Assembly (NCBI GenBank): GCA_009921765.1
Contig: RFXC01000133.1
Coordinates: forward strand, 1 to 11,880
Source: Betaproteobacteria bacterium
GTDB taxonomy: Bacteria > Pseudomonadota > Gammaproteobacteria > Burkholderiales > Burkholderiaceae
DNA: 11,880 nt
Direction of reading: 5' to 3'
Shown piece after piece: positions 1-6,674 of this stretch. Made by a program: the position numbers and the translations under genes. How positions within the stretch are numbered: the first letter of the stretch is position 1; the number at the start of each line of letters is the position of its first letter. The notes beneath the pieces were generated by a model. It was not told where the DNA came from. It saw nothing but the letters and a program-made list of their open reading frames with translations, and made no database searches.

Positions 1-23
1 GCCTGACCGTCGAGAGCCCACCG

Positions 24-611
24 ATGCGAACCGCCGAAGTCACCCGCAACACCGCCGAAACCCAGATCCGGGTGCGCGTCAATCTCGATGGCGCAGGCCG
101 TCAGGTGCTCGCCACCGGCGTGCCCTTCCTCGATCACATGCTCGATCAGATCGCCCGCCATGGCCTGATCGATCTCGAGGTCGAGGCGAAGGGTGACCTG
201 CACATCGATGCGCATCACACCGTTGAAGACATCGGCATCACGCTTGGCCAGGCGTTTGCCCGCGCCGTGGGCGACAAGCGCGGGATCCGCCGCTACGGCC
301 ACGCCTATGTGCCGCTTGATGAGGCGCTGTCGCGCGTGGTGATCGACCTGTCGGGCCGGCCCGGGCTCGTCTGGCAGGTGGAGTTTCGGCGCGCCATGAT
401 CGGCACCTTCGATGTCGATCTGGCGCATGAATTCTTCCAGGGCTTCGTGAACCACGCGCTCGTCACCCTGCATGTCGACAACCTGCGCGGCGACAACGCC
501 CATCATCAGTGTGAAACCGTCTTCAAGGCATTTGCGCGCGCCCTCCGGATGGCGATCGAGGCCGACCCCCGTCTCGAAGGCCGTATCCCCTCCACCAAGG
601 AGGCGCTCTGA
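24..611 (+). CDS. hisB: Imidazoleglycerol-phosphate dehydratase (HisB, monofunctional)
   Basis: HisB removes water from imidazole glycerol phosphate to give imidazole acetol phosphate, in the cytoplasm. The 195-residue protein has both metal-binding repeats of the family: DAHHTVED near residues 62-69 (H64, H65, E68) and DNAHHQCE at 157-164 (H160, H161, E164), plus FLDHM with H38. The length fits the single-domain enzyme. There is no N-terminal histidinol-phosphatase domain as in enterobacterial HisB, so that step must be encoded elsewhere. The ATG at 24 puts the conserved N-terminal strand at the usual place. A TGA at 4-6 may end the preceding gene, but too little of it is present to identify. 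The stop at 609-611 abuts the hisH start, indicating a shared transcript. Confidence 0.97.
   Translation: MRTAEVTRNTAETQIRVRVNLDGAGRQVLATGVPFLDHMLDQIARHGLIDLEVEAKGDLHIDAHHTVEDIGITLGQAFARAVGDKRGIRRYGHAYVPLDEALSRVVIDLSGRPGLVWQVEFRRAMIGTFDVDLAHEFFQGFVNHALVTLHVDNLRGDNAHHQCETVFKAFARALRMAIEADPRLEGRIPSTKEAL
597..603 (+). promoter_or_regulatory. Strong ribosome binding site for hisH
   Basis: AAGGAGG lies inside the last codons of hisB, 8 nt before the GTG at 612. It is the best Shine-Dalgarno match in the his block and fixes the non-ATG start of hisH. Confidence 0.8.
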
Positions 612-1250
612 GTGACGACCATTGCCGTCGTCGACTATGGCATGGGCAACCTTCGCTCGGTGGCGAAGGCGCTCGAGCATGTCGCCCCGAAAGCGCGAGT
701 CACCATCACCGGTGAAGCGGCTGCCATCGATGCGGCTGACCGCGTGGTGTTCCCCGGACAGGGCGCGATGCCCGACTGCATGCGCCATCTTGCTGAATCG
801 GGTCTGCGCGAAGCGCTTCTGCGGGCCGCTGCAACCCGGCCGCTCTTTGGTGTGTGCGTGGGCGAACAGATGCTGTTTGACTGGAGTGCGGAGGGCAACA
901 CGTCCGGGCTTGGCCTTCTCGCCGGCAAGGTGTTGCGCTTTCCCGACGATGTGATGCGCACCGCCCAGGGTGCCCGCCTCAAGGTGCCGCACATGGGCTG
1001 GAATCGCGTCGAGCCCACTGGCGAACACCCGCTTTGGGGGGGCATCACGCCTGGCTCGTTCTTTTATTTTGTGCACAGTTTTTTTGCTGTGCCGGACGAT
1101 CCGCGGGTCGTTGCCGCCACGTCCGAATATGGCCTTCGCTTTACCTGCGCCGTTGCGCGGGATAACATTTTCGCCACTCAGTTCCACCCCGAGAAAAGCG
1201 CGGCCAACGGCCTCAGGCTCTACGAAAACTTCGTCAGCTGGAATCCTTGA
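612..1250 (+). CDS. hisH: Imidazole glycerol phosphate synthase, glutamine amidotransferase subunit (HisH)
   Basis: HisH hydrolyses glutamine and passes ammonia to HisF, with which it forms the IGP synthase. It is a 212-residue class I glutamine amidotransferase. The nucleophile is C82 in GVCVGEQ, and the rest of the triad is H192 and E194 in [14 protein letters not shown] at 48-53 matches the oxyanion-strand PGxGA motif. The family usually has GICLGMQ around the cysteine, so GVCVGEQ is a mild variation. The start is GTG at 612, directly after the hisB stop and 8 nt after a strong AAGGAGG. In its last third (about 1036-1092) the gene has a run of seven G and a run of seven T, unusual in this GC-rich DNA, but the frame stays intact. 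Confidence 0.97.
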   Translation: MTTIAVVDYGMGNLRSVAKALEHVAPKARVTITGEAAAIDAADRVVFPGQGAMPDCMRHLAESGLREALLRAAATRPLFGVCVGEQMLFDWSAEGNTSGLGLLAGKVLRFPDDVMRTAQGARLKVPHMGWNRVEPTGEHPLWGGITPGSFFYFVHSFFAVPDDPRVVAATSEYGLRFTCAVARDNIFATQFHPEKSAANGLRLYENFVSWNP

Positions 1251-1303
1251 GGGCGTCGTGTCCCGATTCCCCAACTTCCGCGCCACCTAACCTTCTTCTT
1301 CCA

Positions 1304-2044
1304 ATGCTGCTGATCCCCGCAATCGACCTCAAGGACGGCCGCTGCGTGCGGCTTCGACAAGGTGACATGGACGATGCCACCGTGTTTGCTGATGACCCCG
1401 TCGAGGTGGCGCGCACCTGGCTGGAGCGCGGCGCCCGCAGGCTCCACCTGGTGGACCTCAATGGTGCCGTGAGCGGCCGACCGCGCAACGAGGGCGTGAT
1501 CCGCGAGATCCTCGACGAAATCTCGGGTCGCATCCCGGTGCAGCTGGGTGGCGGCATCCGCGACCTGGACACCATCGAGCGCTATCTCGATGGCGGCCTG
1601 TCCTATGTGATCATCGGTACGGCTGCGGTCAAGAATCCCGGGTTTCTGCACGATGCCTGTGGCGCGTTCCCTGGTCAGATCATCGTCGGGCTCGACGCAA
1701 AGGACGGCCGCGTAGCCACCGACGGCTGGAGCAAACTCACCAAGCATGATGTGGTGGACCTCGCGCGCAAATTCGAAGACTACGGCGTGGAAGGCGTGAT
1801 CTATACCGACATCGGTCGCGACGGCATGCTCACCGGCGTCAATATCGAGGCCACGGTGCGGCTCGCGCAGGCCCTCAAGGTGCCTGTGATCGCCTCTGGC
1901 GGTATTGCCGGCATCGAGGACATCGATCGCCTTTGCGAGGTCGAGGACGAAGGTGTCGAGGGCGCCATCCTTGGGCGCGCGCTCTACGAAGGAAAGCTTG
2001 ACTTCGCCGCGGCGCAGCAGCGCGCCGATGAGCTGAACGGCTGA
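1304..2044 (+). CDS. hisA: ProFAR isomerase, 1-(5-phosphoribosyl)-5-[(5-phosphoribosylamino)methylideneamino]imidazole-4-carboxamide isomerase (HisA)
   Basis: HisA opens the ribose ring of ProFAR by an Amadori rearrangement to give PRFAR, the substrate of HisF/HisH. The 246-residue (beta/alpha)8 barrel starts MLLIPAIDL, which puts the catalytic acid at D8. The second catalytic Asp is D131 in GLDAKDGR. The C-terminal phosphate-binding parts are visible as TDIGRDG (169-174) and ASGG (197-200). The frame is open back to a TTG at 1247 overlapping the hisH stop, but that adds 19 residues with no family match, so ATG 1304 is preferred. No Shine-Dalgarno is seen before it. The 53-bp gap to hisH is the widest in the his block. 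Confidence 0.96.
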   Translation: MLLIPAIDLKDGRCVRLRQGDMDDATVFADDPVEVARTWLERGARRLHLVDLNGAVSGRPRNEGVIREILDEISGRIPVQLGGGIRDLDTIERYLDGGLSYVIIGTAAVKNPGFLHDACGAFPGQIIVGLDAKDGRVATDGWSKLTKHDVVDLARKFEDYGVEGVIYTDIGRDGMLTGVNIEATVRLAQALKVPVIASGGIAGIEDIDRLCEVEDEGVEGAILGRALYEGKLDFAAAQQRADELNG

Positions 2045-2051
2045 GCCCCGC

Positions 2052-2810
2052 GTGCTCACCAAGCGCATCATTCCCTGCCTGGATGTCACCGCAGGCAGGG
2101 TCGTGAAGGGCGTGCGCTTTGTCGAACTGCGTGATGCTGGCGACCCGGTGGAAATCGCCCGGCGCTACGACGAGCAGGGCGCAGACGAACTCACCTTTCT
2201 CGACATCACCGCCTCAAGCGACGACCGCGACATCATCCTGCATGTCATCGAATCGGTAGCCGATCAGGTGTTTATCCCGCTTACCGTGGGCGGCGGTGTT
2301 CGCGCGGTTGAAGACGTACGCCGCCTCCTGAACGCGGGCGCCGACAAGATCTCGATCAACACCGCAGCCATCCAGAGCCCGAGACTGGTGGCCGATGCCG
2401 CCGGTCGGTTTGGCTCGCAATGCATCGTGGTGGCGATCGATGCCAAGGCCGATGGCCCGGGGCGCTGGCAGGTTTATACCCATGGCGGCCGCCGCGGCAC
2501 GGGGCTTGATGCAGTCGCCTGGGCGCGCGAGGTCGAACGCCTTGGTGCCGGAGAAATCCTCCTCACCAGCATGGATCGAGACGGAACCCGTCAAGGATTC
2601 GATCTGGGCCTCACCCGTGCGGTGGCCGATGCGGTCGGCATTCCGGTGATTGCTTCTGGGGGCGTTGGCAGCCTCGAGCATCTGGCTGAGGGCGTGACCG
2701 AGGGGCGGGCTGATGCTGTGCTCGCAGCAAGCATTTTTCACTTCGGTGAATTCACCGTCGCTCAGGCCAAGCGTCTGATGGCCGATCGCGGCATTCCGGT
2801 GCGGCAATGA
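2052..2810 (+). CDS. hisF: Imidazole glycerol phosphate synthase, cyclase subunit (HisF)
   Basis: HisF uses ammonia from HisH to cleave and cyclise PRFAR, giving IGP for histidine and AICAR, which returns to purine synthesis. The 252-residue barrel is homologous to the HisA just upstream. It opens [12 protein letters not shown] with the conserved C9 and catalytic D11. The second catalytic acid is D130 in VVAIDAK. TVGGGVR (78-84) and ASGGVGS near residue 202 are the phosphate-binding loops. The start is GTG at 2052, 7 bp after hisA. The stop overlaps the hisI start by 4 bp (ATGA), which suggests translational coupling. Confidence 0.97.
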   Translation: MLTKRIIPCLDVTAGRVVKGVRFVELRDAGDPVEIARRYDEQGADELTFLDITASSDDRDIILHVIESVADQVFIPLTVGGGVRAVEDVRRLLNAGADKISINTAAIQSPRLVADAAGRFGSQCIVVAIDAKADGPGRWQVYTHGGRRGTGLDAVAWAREVERLGAGEILLTSMDRDGTRQGFDLGLTRAVADAVGIPVIASGGVGSLEHLAEGVTEGRADAVLAASIFHFGEFTVAQAKRLMADRGIPVRQ

Positions 2811-3220
2811 GTGAGTCCGTACAGGCGGCGAGCGCGCCCGGGGGCTGGCTCGATGATGTACGCTGGGACGCTGCGGGTCTGGTGCCCGCCATTGCCCAGG
2901 ACGCGACAAGCGGACGGGTCCTGATGGTCGCCTGGATGAATCGCGAGGCCCTGGCGGAAACCGAGGCCACGGGGCGTGCGGTCTACTGGTCGCGCTCGCG
3001 CGGCCGGCTCTGGCGCAAGGGCGAAGAATCGGGGCACAGCCAGCGGGTCCATGAGATCCGGCTCGACTGTGACGGCGACGTGGTGCTGCTTGCGATCGAG
3101 CAGACGGGCGGCATCGCCTGCCATACTGGTCGGCAGTCATGTTTTTTCAGTCGGCTCGAGGCTGGCCGCTGGGTGGCGGTTGACCCCGTGCTGAAAGACC
3201 CGGAGCTGATCTACCGATGA
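2807..3220 (+). CDS. hisI: Phosphoribosyl-AMP cyclohydrolase (HisI)
   Basis: HisI opens the adenine ring of phosphoribosyl-AMP to give ProFAR. The 137-residue, single-domain protein has VAWMNREAL (41-49), [18 protein letters not shown] (60-77) and the metal-binding set: D87, C88, D89 and D91 in LDCDGD, then C105 and C112 in ACHTGRQSC. These three cysteines are the zinc ligands of the family. It overlaps hisF by ATGA at its start and hisE by ATGA at its end. It is separate from HisE, unlike the fused HisIE of enterobacteria. Confidence 0.97.
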   Translation: MSESVQAASAPGGWLDDVRWDAAGLVPAIAQDATSGRVLMVAWMNREALAETEATGRAVYWSRSRGRLWRKGEESGHSQRVHEIRLDCDGDVVLLAIEQTGGIACHTGRQSCFFSRLEAGRWVAVDPVLKDPELIYR

Positions 3221-3627
3221 ACACCCGCCGGCCTGACGCGGTCCTGCCCGCCCATCCTGCCGCCTCCCAGGCGGCCGAGCCTGCCGCCGAGGCGGTGCTT
3301 GCGCGTCTGGCCGCGGTGATCGAGTCGCGCAAGGGTACCGATCCGGGCAGTTCCTATGTCGCTCGATTGCTGGCTCGCGCGCCCGATTCGGTGCTCAAGA
3401 AAATCGGCGAGGAAGCCACTGAAACCGTAATGGCGGCGAAGGATGGCGAGCGCGAGCGCATCATCGCTGAAACCGCAGACCTTTGGTTTCACTGCCTGGT
3501 GATGCTCGCCCACTACGGGCTGGGACCTGGCGATGTGCTGGCCGAGCTTGCGCGCCGGGAGGGGCTGTCGGGTCTGGAAGAGAAAGCACTCAGGAAGGCG
3601 ATCGCCCGTGAAGGAGAACAGGCTTGA
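3217..3627 (+). CDS. hisE: Phosphoribosyl-ATP pyrophosphohydrolase (HisE)
   Basis: HisE removes pyrophosphate from phosphoribosyl-ATP, the second step of histidine synthesis. It belongs to the all-alpha NTP pyrophosphohydrolase (MazG-like) fold. Of 136 residues, the core runs from about 25: [17 protein letters not shown] (61-77) gives the E65/E66/E69 metal cluster and [13 protein letters not shown] (85-97) supplies E85 and D88. The first 25 residues are an Ala/Pro-rich extension not needed for the fold. The ATG at 3217 overlaps the hisI stop, with GGAG 11 nt upstream. A start further in would break this ATGA coupling, so the longer form is kept. The stop overlaps the TTG start of the next gene. 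Confidence 0.95.
   Translation: MNTRRPDAVLPAHPAASQAAEPAAEAVLARLAAVIESRKGTDPGSSYVARLLARAPDSVLKKIGEEATETVMAAKDGERERIIAETADLWFHCLVMLAHYGLGPGDVLAELARREGLSGLEEKALRKAIAREGEQA
3612..3616 (+). promoter_or_regulatory. Ribosome binding site deciding the TTG start of the HIT gene
   Basis: AGGAG lies 7 nt before TTG 3624. The HIT frame has an in-frame TGA at 3609-3611, so TTG 3624 is the only start upstream of the first conserved cysteine motif, and this site supports it. Confidence 0.8.
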
Positions 3628-3977
3628 AGCATGACTGCATCTTTTGCCGCATCGTCCGCGGTGAAATACCGTCGAAGAAGGTCTACGAAGACGATGACAT
3701 CCTCGCGTTTTATGACATCAATCCTAGTGCGCCGGTGCATTTCCTCATGATTCCGAAGCTGCACCTGGAAAACCTGTATGACGCCGATTTGTCACATCAA
3801 CCGCTTATCGGCAAGCTATTTGGAATGGCTGGCACGCTGGCCCGCGAACAGGGGCTGCATGATGGCTTCAGGGTCATTGTCAACAACGGCAGGGTCGGCA
3901 GGCAGGAGGTGTATCATCTCCACGTCCACGTGCTGGGCGGACCCGAACCGCTGGGTTCGGGCAATTTGCGCCGCTGA
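3624..3977 (+). CDS. Histidine triad (HIT) family purine nucleotide hydrolase, HinT-like
   Basis: HIT proteins of the HinT branch are small dimeric nucleotide-binding enzymes that hydrolyse phosphoramidates and acyl-adenylates of AMP or GMP. The 117-residue protein has the branch pattern: [20 protein letters not shown] at the start (C5, C8) and HLHVHVLGG near the end, with H98, H100 and H102 as the triad. The start is TTG 3624, overlapping the hisE stop as TTGA. It is forced by an upstream in-frame stop and backed by AGGAG 7 nt before it. It sits between the his and tat genes, a position I recall from other betaproteobacteria. No histidine-pathway role is established; a link through AMP-type leaving groups would be speculation. 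Confidence 0.93.
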   Translation: MKHDCIFCRIVRGEIPSKKVYEDDDILAFYDINPSAPVHFLMIPKLHLENLYDADLSHQPLIGKLFGMAGTLAREQGLHDGFRVIVNNGRVGRQEVYHLHVHVLGGPEPLGSGNLRR

Positions 3978-3989
3978 GCCGGCATCACC

Positions 3990-4000
3990 AGGAGCAAGGA
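3990..4000 (+). promoter_or_regulatory. Ribosome binding site for tatA
   Basis: AGGAG at 3990-3994 and AAGGA at 3996-4000 both precede the ATG at 4005, by 10 and 4 nt. They support ATG 4005 over ATG 4014 and suggest strong translation of tatA. Confidence 0.6.
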
Positions 4001-4004
4001 ACAA

Positions 4005-4271
4005 ATGGGAGCGATGAGCATCTGGCACTGGCTGATCGTGCTCGTGATCATCATGCTGATCTTCGGCACCAAAAAGCTGAAGAACATCGGCTCGGATCTC
4101 GGCGGAGCAGTCAAGGGCTTCAAGGAAGGCATGAAAGACGGTGCCGACAAGGCGGCTGCCGACGCTCAGGCGCCAGCGCAACCGCCGCCGGCTGCTGCGC
4201 CTGCGCAGCAGGTCCCGCCCGCGCAGGTGGCTGCGCGGACCATCGACGTGGAAGCCAAGGAAAAGCACTGA
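4005..4271 (+). CDS. tatA: Sec-independent protein translocase subunit TatA
   Basis: TatA is the pore-forming or membrane-thinning subunit of twin-arginine export, which moves folded proteins across the inner membrane. The 88-residue protein has one N-terminal membrane helix (about 5-20, [14 protein letters not shown]), the invariant F20-G21 hinge, then an amphipathic helix with [20 protein letters not shown] (23-42). The C-terminal half is Ala/Pro/Gln-rich and probably unstructured, as in many TatA proteins. The gene follows the HIT gene by 27 bp and has its own good ribosome binding site. It is followed by a terminator-like hairpin before tatB. Confidence 0.96.
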   Translation: MGAMSIWHWLIVLVIIMLIFGTKKLKNIGSDLGGAVKGFKEGMKDGADKAAADAQAPAQPPPAAAPAQQVPPAQVAARTIDVEAKEKH

Positions 4272-4295
4272 CGGGCTGCGCGCCCGGTCTCTGAC

Positions 4296-4330
4296 AGGCG
4301 AGCGGCTGGCGAAGCCGCTCGCTTCGTTTT
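4296..4330 (+). terminator. Terminator-like hairpin between tatA and tatB
   Basis: GCGAGCGGC (4298-4306) pairs perfectly with GCCGCTCGC (4314-4322) around a 7-nt loop. The stem can extend by a G-T wobble (4297/4323) and one A-T pair (4296/4324). TTCGTTTTG follows at 4323-4331. It has the form of a rho-independent terminator with an interrupted T run, so partial rather than full termination is the likely effect. It lies in the 92-bp gap between tatA and tatB, the widest gap inside the tat genes. Confidence 0.55.
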
Positions 4331-4363
4331 GAGCGCCGTCCTCGCGCCGCCCCCGAGCCCCGC

Positions 4364-4798
4364 ATGTTCGACTTCGGATTCAGCGAGATGGCCGTCACCG
4401 CGCTGGTAGCGCTGGTGGTGCTGGGCCCCGAGCGCCTGCCCCGGGTCGCGCGTCAGGTTGGCCAGTGGTTGGGCAAGCTTCAGCGCTATGTCACCGATGT
4501 GAAAGCCGATATCAATCGGCAGATGGACCTGGAAGACCTGCGCAAGCTCCAGTCCGAGGTCACCACCGCTGCTCGTGAGGTGGAGTCCTCGGTCAAGTCC
4601 GTGGTCGACGGTGCACAGGCGCAGTTCGATTCGCTTGCGTCGTCGTTCGAGGGCGATTCCAAGCCCCCCGAACCGGTCACCGACTGGGACCGCATCTACG
4701 CCGTCCGTCGTTCGCGTGACCGGATCCGCGATCGCCGGATCGAGCGCGACCGCGAACTCAAACGCAAACGCCCGAAGCGGCGTTTCTACCGGAGCTGA
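4364..4798 (+). CDS. tatB: Sec-independent protein translocase subunit TatB
   Basis: TatB forms the substrate-receptor complex with TatC for twin-arginine export. The 144-residue protein has the TatB signature: MFDFGFSE with the conserved E8, one membrane helix (about 5-20), and the LGPERLP hinge (20-26) with G21-P22, followed by a long amphipathic helix and predicted coiled stretch to about residue 95. The last 30 residues are strikingly charged (RRSRDRIRDRRIERDRELKR, then more K/R), giving a strongly basic cytoplasmic tail. ATG 4364 gives the standard N-terminus; no clear Shine-Dalgarno is seen. tatC follows after 11 bp. Confidence 0.95.
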   Translation: MFDFGFSEMAVTALVALVVLGPERLPRVARQVGQWLGKLQRYVTDVKADINRQMDLEDLRKLQSEVTTAAREVESSVKSVVDGAQAQFDSLASSFEGDSKPPEPVTDWDRIYAVRRSRDRIRDRRIERDRELKRKRPKRRFYRS

Positions 4799-4809
4799 GT
4801 GCGTCGCCC

Positions 4810-5751
4810 ATGGCCCAGGAAGAAAGCTTCATCTCGCATCTGGTTGAACTGCGTGACCGGCTGATCAAGTCGCTGATCCTGGTCTTGATCATGTTCGGCG
4901 TGTGCTTCTATTTTTCGCGCGACATCATGCTGTTCCTGTCGCTGCCGCTCTATGAGGCGATGCCCCCGGGCGCCAAGCCGGTATTCCTCGCGGGCGAGGG
5001 TGCGTTCTTCACGCTCACCAAGGTGGCATTTCTCTCGGCATTGCTGTTTTCATTGCCCTGGGTGCTCTACCAGGCCTGGGCGTTCGTGGCGCCAGGGCTC
5101 TACGAACATGAAAAGCGGTTTGCGTTGCCGCTCATCATGTCCAGCGTATTTTTCCTGGTGGTAGGCATCGGGTTTGCCTACATGTTCGTACTGCCCGCCG
5201 CTTACAAGTTCTTCTTCTCGTTTGCCGAGGGTACCGGCGCCGAGATCATGCAGGACCTGCAGAAATACTGGGATTTCACCCTGGCGATCTTCTTTGGCTT
5301 CGGGGTGGCTTTCGAAGTGCCGGTGGTGGAGATGCTGCTGGTCAAGCTCGGTATGGTTACCCAGCAGCAACTGCGCGACGTTCGTCGGTATGTGATTGTG
5401 GGCGCATTCGTGGCCGCTGCCATTCTCACGCCGCCTGACGTGCTGAGCCAGTTCATGCTGGCCATTCCGCTCATCCTGCTCTACGAACTGGGCATTTACC
5501 TGGCTGGCTTTATCAAGGCCTACAGCCGCAACCCCGAGAGCGCGGAGTCCGACGCCGCCAAGGCAGAGGCCGCTGCGTCCGATGGCGCGGCCGCGGGTGC
5601 CTCGGGTGCCGCTAGTGCTGCAGGTGCCCCAGCCGCCTCTGCCGATTCAGGTGCGGGCGTTGCGGTGAGTGCAACGGCTGCCGACGCGATTGCGGCATCC
5701 ACCGGCGCATCCGGCTCCTCCAGCCCTTCGTCAGACAAGCCCCAGGGCTGA
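4810..5751 (+). CDS. tatC: Sec-independent protein translocase subunit TatC, with long C-terminal tail
   Basis: TatC is the six-helix membrane protein that recognises the twin-arginine signal. The 313-residue protein has SFISHLVELRDRL (6-18) at the N-terminus, the cytoplasmic-loop motif around F92 and E101 (AFVAPGLYEHEKR), matching E. coli F94 and E103, and the later conserved acids E169 (GVAFEVP) and D210 (TPPDVLSQ). Six hydrophobic segments end near residue 236. The remaining 75 or so residues are an Ala/Ser/Gly-rich, acidic, low-complexity tail, whereas E. coli TatC is 258 residues in all. The tail should lie in the cytoplasm. The gene ends 122 bp before the stop of the convergent NIF3 gene. 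Confidence 0.96.
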   Translation: MAQEESFISHLVELRDRLIKSLILVLIMFGVCFYFSRDIMLFLSLPLYEAMPPGAKPVFLAGEGAFFTLTKVAFLSALLFSLPWVLYQAWAFVAPGLYEHEKRFALPLIMSSVFFLVVGIGFAYMFVLPAAYKFFFSFAEGTGAEIMQDLQKYWDFTLAIFFGFGVAFEVPVVEMLLVKLGMVTQQQLRDVRRYVIVGAFVAAAILTPPDVLSQFMLAIPLILLYELGIYLAGFIKAYSRNPESAESDAAKAEAAASDGAAAGASGAASAAGAPAASADSGAGVAVSATAADAIAASTGASGSSSPSSDKPQG

Positions 5752-5873
5752 AGCGTGTGCTGGTCGGCATCGTGATCCGCTGAGGTCTGCGTCGGATCGC
5801 AAGGTCTGTGATGGCCCTTGGCGCGCACGCACCACCGGCCAGAGCCCATGTTCAAACAGGCACTGCCAGCAGG

Positions 5874-6674
5874 TCAGACCGGGTTCGGATCGTCGATGAA
5901 CTGCTGCTCGAGCCCCAGCGCCTGGGCGGCCGCCTGTGCGAGGGCCTGTACGCCATAGCGTTCGGTGGCGTGATGGCCAGCCGCGAAATACACCAGGCCG
6001 AGTTCGCGCGCCAGATGTGTGGTGCGCTCTGAAATTTCGCCGCTTACGAAGGCATCGGCGCCCGATTTCGCAGCCTCGACAATCATGTCCTGTGCGGCGC
6101 CGGTGCACCATGCGATGCGCCTGATCGGTCGGTCGAGCGTGCCAACCACGACCGGCGCCTGTCCCAGTCGACGCTTGAGGTGAGCAGCAATCTGACGCGT
6201 ATCGCGGGTGTGGGGCAGCTGGTGCCAGCTGATCAGCTCGTACTCGCCGAGCCGACCATCGGTCTGCCAACCCAGGTGCCGTGCGAGCTGGGCGTTGTTG
6301 CCGAGTTCCGGATGCGCGTCAAGCGGCAGGTGGTAGGCAAACAGATGAATGCCCGCGTCGAGCAGCTCGCGTACCCGTGACAGCTGCGTACCGGTGAGCC
6401 GTGGATCTTCGCCCCGCCAGAACCAGCCGTGATGAACCAGCACGGCGTCGGCGCGCGCCGCCCGCGCCGCTTTCAACAGAGCCAGGCTCGCAGTGACCCC
6501 ACAGACCAGCCGGCGAATCGGGCGCGTTCCTTCCGCCTGCAGACCGTTTGGGCAATAATCCTTGAAGCGGTTGGTCTCGAGCGTGGCGTCCAGCCAGTCG
6601 CAGAGCGTCCGTGCGCTCACGCCTCTCACACCTGATCGGGTGGCCGCACTGCCCGTGTTTGTTTCGGCTTTCAT
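5874..6674 (-). CDS. NIF3/DUF34 family dinuclear metal-binding protein (YbgI-like)
   Basis: This family forms toroidal hexamers with a two-metal site. Its exact activity is unsettled; E. coli YbgI is annotated as a putative GTP cyclohydrolase type I-like or metal-insertion protein. Counting from the ATG at 6674 (266 residues), FKDYCPNGLQ (37-46) and LVHHGWFW (79-86, H81 and H82) give the N-terminal half of the site, D119 in LPLDAHPELGNN a further ligand, and GHHATERYG (233-241) with H234/H235 and E238 the C-terminal half. The start is uncertain. The family usually begins close to residue 20 here, so GTG at 6629 or 6620 are real alternatives. The 6620 codon has GAGAGG just before it, and ATG 6674 would overlap the start of the divergent protease gene. 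Confidence 0.93.
   Translation of the reverse strand: MKAETNTGSAATRSGVRGVSARTLCDWLDATLETNRFKDYCPNGLQAEGTRPIRRLVCGVTASLALLKAARAARADAVLVHHGWFWRGEDPRLTGTQLSRVRELLDAGIHLFAYHLPLDAHPELGNNAQLARHLGWQTDGRLGEYELISWHQLPHTRDTRQIAAHLKRRLGQAPVVVGTLDRPIRRIAWCTGAAQDMIVEAAKSGADAFVSGEISERTTHLARELGLVYFAAGHHATERYGVQALAQAAAQALGLEQQFIDDPNPV

Noticed and set aside
1..23. End of an upstream gene (TGA at 4-6), expected to be hisC from the usual order
   Set aside because: Only one codon before the stop is present, so identity cannot be supported from the sequence.
1036..1092. Runs of seven G and seven T in hisH, the latter in the loop of a 6-bp stem (1073-1078 with 1087-1092), as a slippage or terminator site
   Set aside because: The runs encode normal HisH residues (LWGGI, HSFFAV) in frame, and the T run is in the loop rather than after the stem, so neither a terminator nor programmed slippage is supported.
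1247..1303. N-terminal extension of HisA from TTG 1247, overlapping the hisH stop as TTGA
   Set aside because: The 19 extra residues (Pro/Ser-rich) match nothing in the family, and ATG 1304 gives the standard MLLIPAIDL start with D8 at the catalytic position.
1220..3140. Long - strand open frames opposite hisA and hisF (1220-2089 and 2214-3140)
   Set aside because: They are codon-bias shadows of strongly conserved + strand his genes in GC-rich DNA, with no recognisable protein features.
5772..5800. Possible terminator hairpin after tatC (8-bp stem with one wobble, 13-nt loop)
   Set aside because: The loop is long and no T run follows on either strand. The 122-bp gap 5752-5873 shows no better terminator or gene.
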